Positions 63,910-64,000 of a DNA stretch of 64,000 nt are shown piece by piece. Each line of letters opens with the position of its first letter. Position 1 is the stretch's first letter. The stretch is taken from assembly GCF_004363095.1 (NCBI RefSeq), contig NZ_SNYO01000002.1, positions 124,001 to 188,000 of the forward strand, in the 5' to 3' direction. This DNA is from Actinomycetospora succinea. Its GTDB lineage: Bacteria; Actinomycetota; Actinomycetes; Mycobacteriales; Pseudonocardiaceae. The notes below the pieces were generated by a model, which worked only from the letters and a program-made list of their open reading frames with translations, was not told the DNA's origin and searched no databases. A program made the translations under genes and the position numbers.

Positions 63910-64000
63910 TCAGCGGAAGCCGGCCGTGACCCCGCCGTCGATCGAGATGTTCTGGCCGGTGACCCACACCGACTCGTCCGAGGCCAGGTAGACGGCGAGC
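63910..64000 (-). CDS. SDR family oxidoreductase (C-terminal fragment)
   Basis: Thirty codons are in the window. They read AVYLASDESVWVTGQNISID then GGVTAGFR and stop. The YLASDES...VTGQNISIDGG end is the standard C-terminus of classical SDRs. It continues beyond the right edge. Probable NAD(P)-dependent dehydrogenase; substrate unknown. Confidence 0.85.
   Translation of the reverse strand, partial: LAVYLASDESVWVTGQNISIDGGVTAGFR

Noticed and set aside
63453..63929. Rightward open frame ending ...GTVRRLVALDGAPVRVTHDP
   Set aside because: The last ~30 residues look protein-like, but the frame is antisense to a small membrane protein and to intergenic palindromes, and lacks a start with ribosome site near that end.
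1..64000. tRNA, rRNA, IS elements, prophage and CRISPR array
   Set aside because: No cloverleaf, ribosomal sequence, transposase, terminal inverted repeat with target duplication, or phage structural gene was recognised. Without a search program a divergent tRNA could be missed.

Overview
The window is very G+C-rich chromosomal DNA from an actinomycete. F420/flavin luciferase-like (LLM) oxidoreductases, an NDMA-type alcohol dehydrogenase beside a mycofactocin-type SDR, a 13E12 (DUF222-HNH) gene with a mycobacterial-type SOS box, a CGNR-type regulator, an Lsr2-like small protein, an Rv2466c-like DsbA protein and a DesA3-type desaturase all point to Actinomycetota. The mix of catabolic genes suggests a Pseudonocardia/Actinomycetospora-like or related mycolate-group genome; this is inference. 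No rRNA, tRNA, IS element, prophage or CRISPR array was seen. Genes are packed with 1-4 bp start/stop overlaps, and no gene-free stretch exceeds about 280 bp.

Layout. (1) 1-12.0 kb: a catabolic regulon. A biotin-dependent acyl-CoA carboxylase (beta subunit plus a crotonase leftward, alpha subunit rightward), a TetR regulator, and a leftward eight-gene operon: P450, SnoaL-like, acyl-CoA ligase, mycofactocin-type SDR, NDMA-type alcohol dehydrogenase, two SnoaL-like, acyl-CoA ligase. (2) 12.1-13.3 kb: a DUF559-type nuclease-like gene bracketed by three ~65 bp imperfect palindromes. (3) 13.3-18.7 kb: a divergent flavin/F420 unit (LLM leftward; FAD oxidoreductase, LLM, SnoaL-like, LLM, VOC rightward). 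Regions 1 and 3 share a CGTTTGGTA-type operator, so the TetR protein probably controls both. Together they look like a route in which P450 hydroxylation, mycofactocin-linked alcohol oxidation, CoA activation, carboxylation and hydration degrade a branched or terpenoid-like substrate. (4) 18.7-31.8 kb: mixed functions (Lsr2-like and CGNR DNA-binding proteins, CorC/CNNM transporter, thiolase+SDR with a double palindromic operator, GNAT+UBP zinc finger, molybdopterin enzyme+reductase, HbpS-like, LLM+acyl-CoA ligase, MpaB-like, acyl-CoA dehydrogenase, GntR).

(5) 31.8-37.9 kb: an IclR gene and a P450 gene that share an operator-like palindrome, two paralogous MHS-type transporters and a PucR-type regulator: probable uptake and oxidation of an organic/aromatic acid. 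(6) 37.8-39.7 kb: charged coiled-coil/CsbD-like small proteins. (7) 39.7-47.4 kb: an IclR-controlled unit (CoA transferase, citryl-CoA lyase-like, intradiol dioxygenase, MetE-like) divergent from an amidohydrolase, followed by a convergent PobA-type hydroxylase. This looks like aromatic catabolism with an unusual lower part. (8) 47.5-51.4 kb: an SOS-controlled 13E12 gene, an aldo/keto reductase, and an EamA transporter behind a strong ykkC-family riboswitch candidate. (9) 51.5-64 kb: methyltransferase, AraC regulator, hydrolase+LLM, MSMEG_0569-type flavoprotein, the DesA3-type desaturase with its ferredoxin-reductase partner divergent from a MerR+ECF sigma pair, an SBP56-type protein, an Rv2466c-like DsbA protein, a small membrane protein and a partial SDR.
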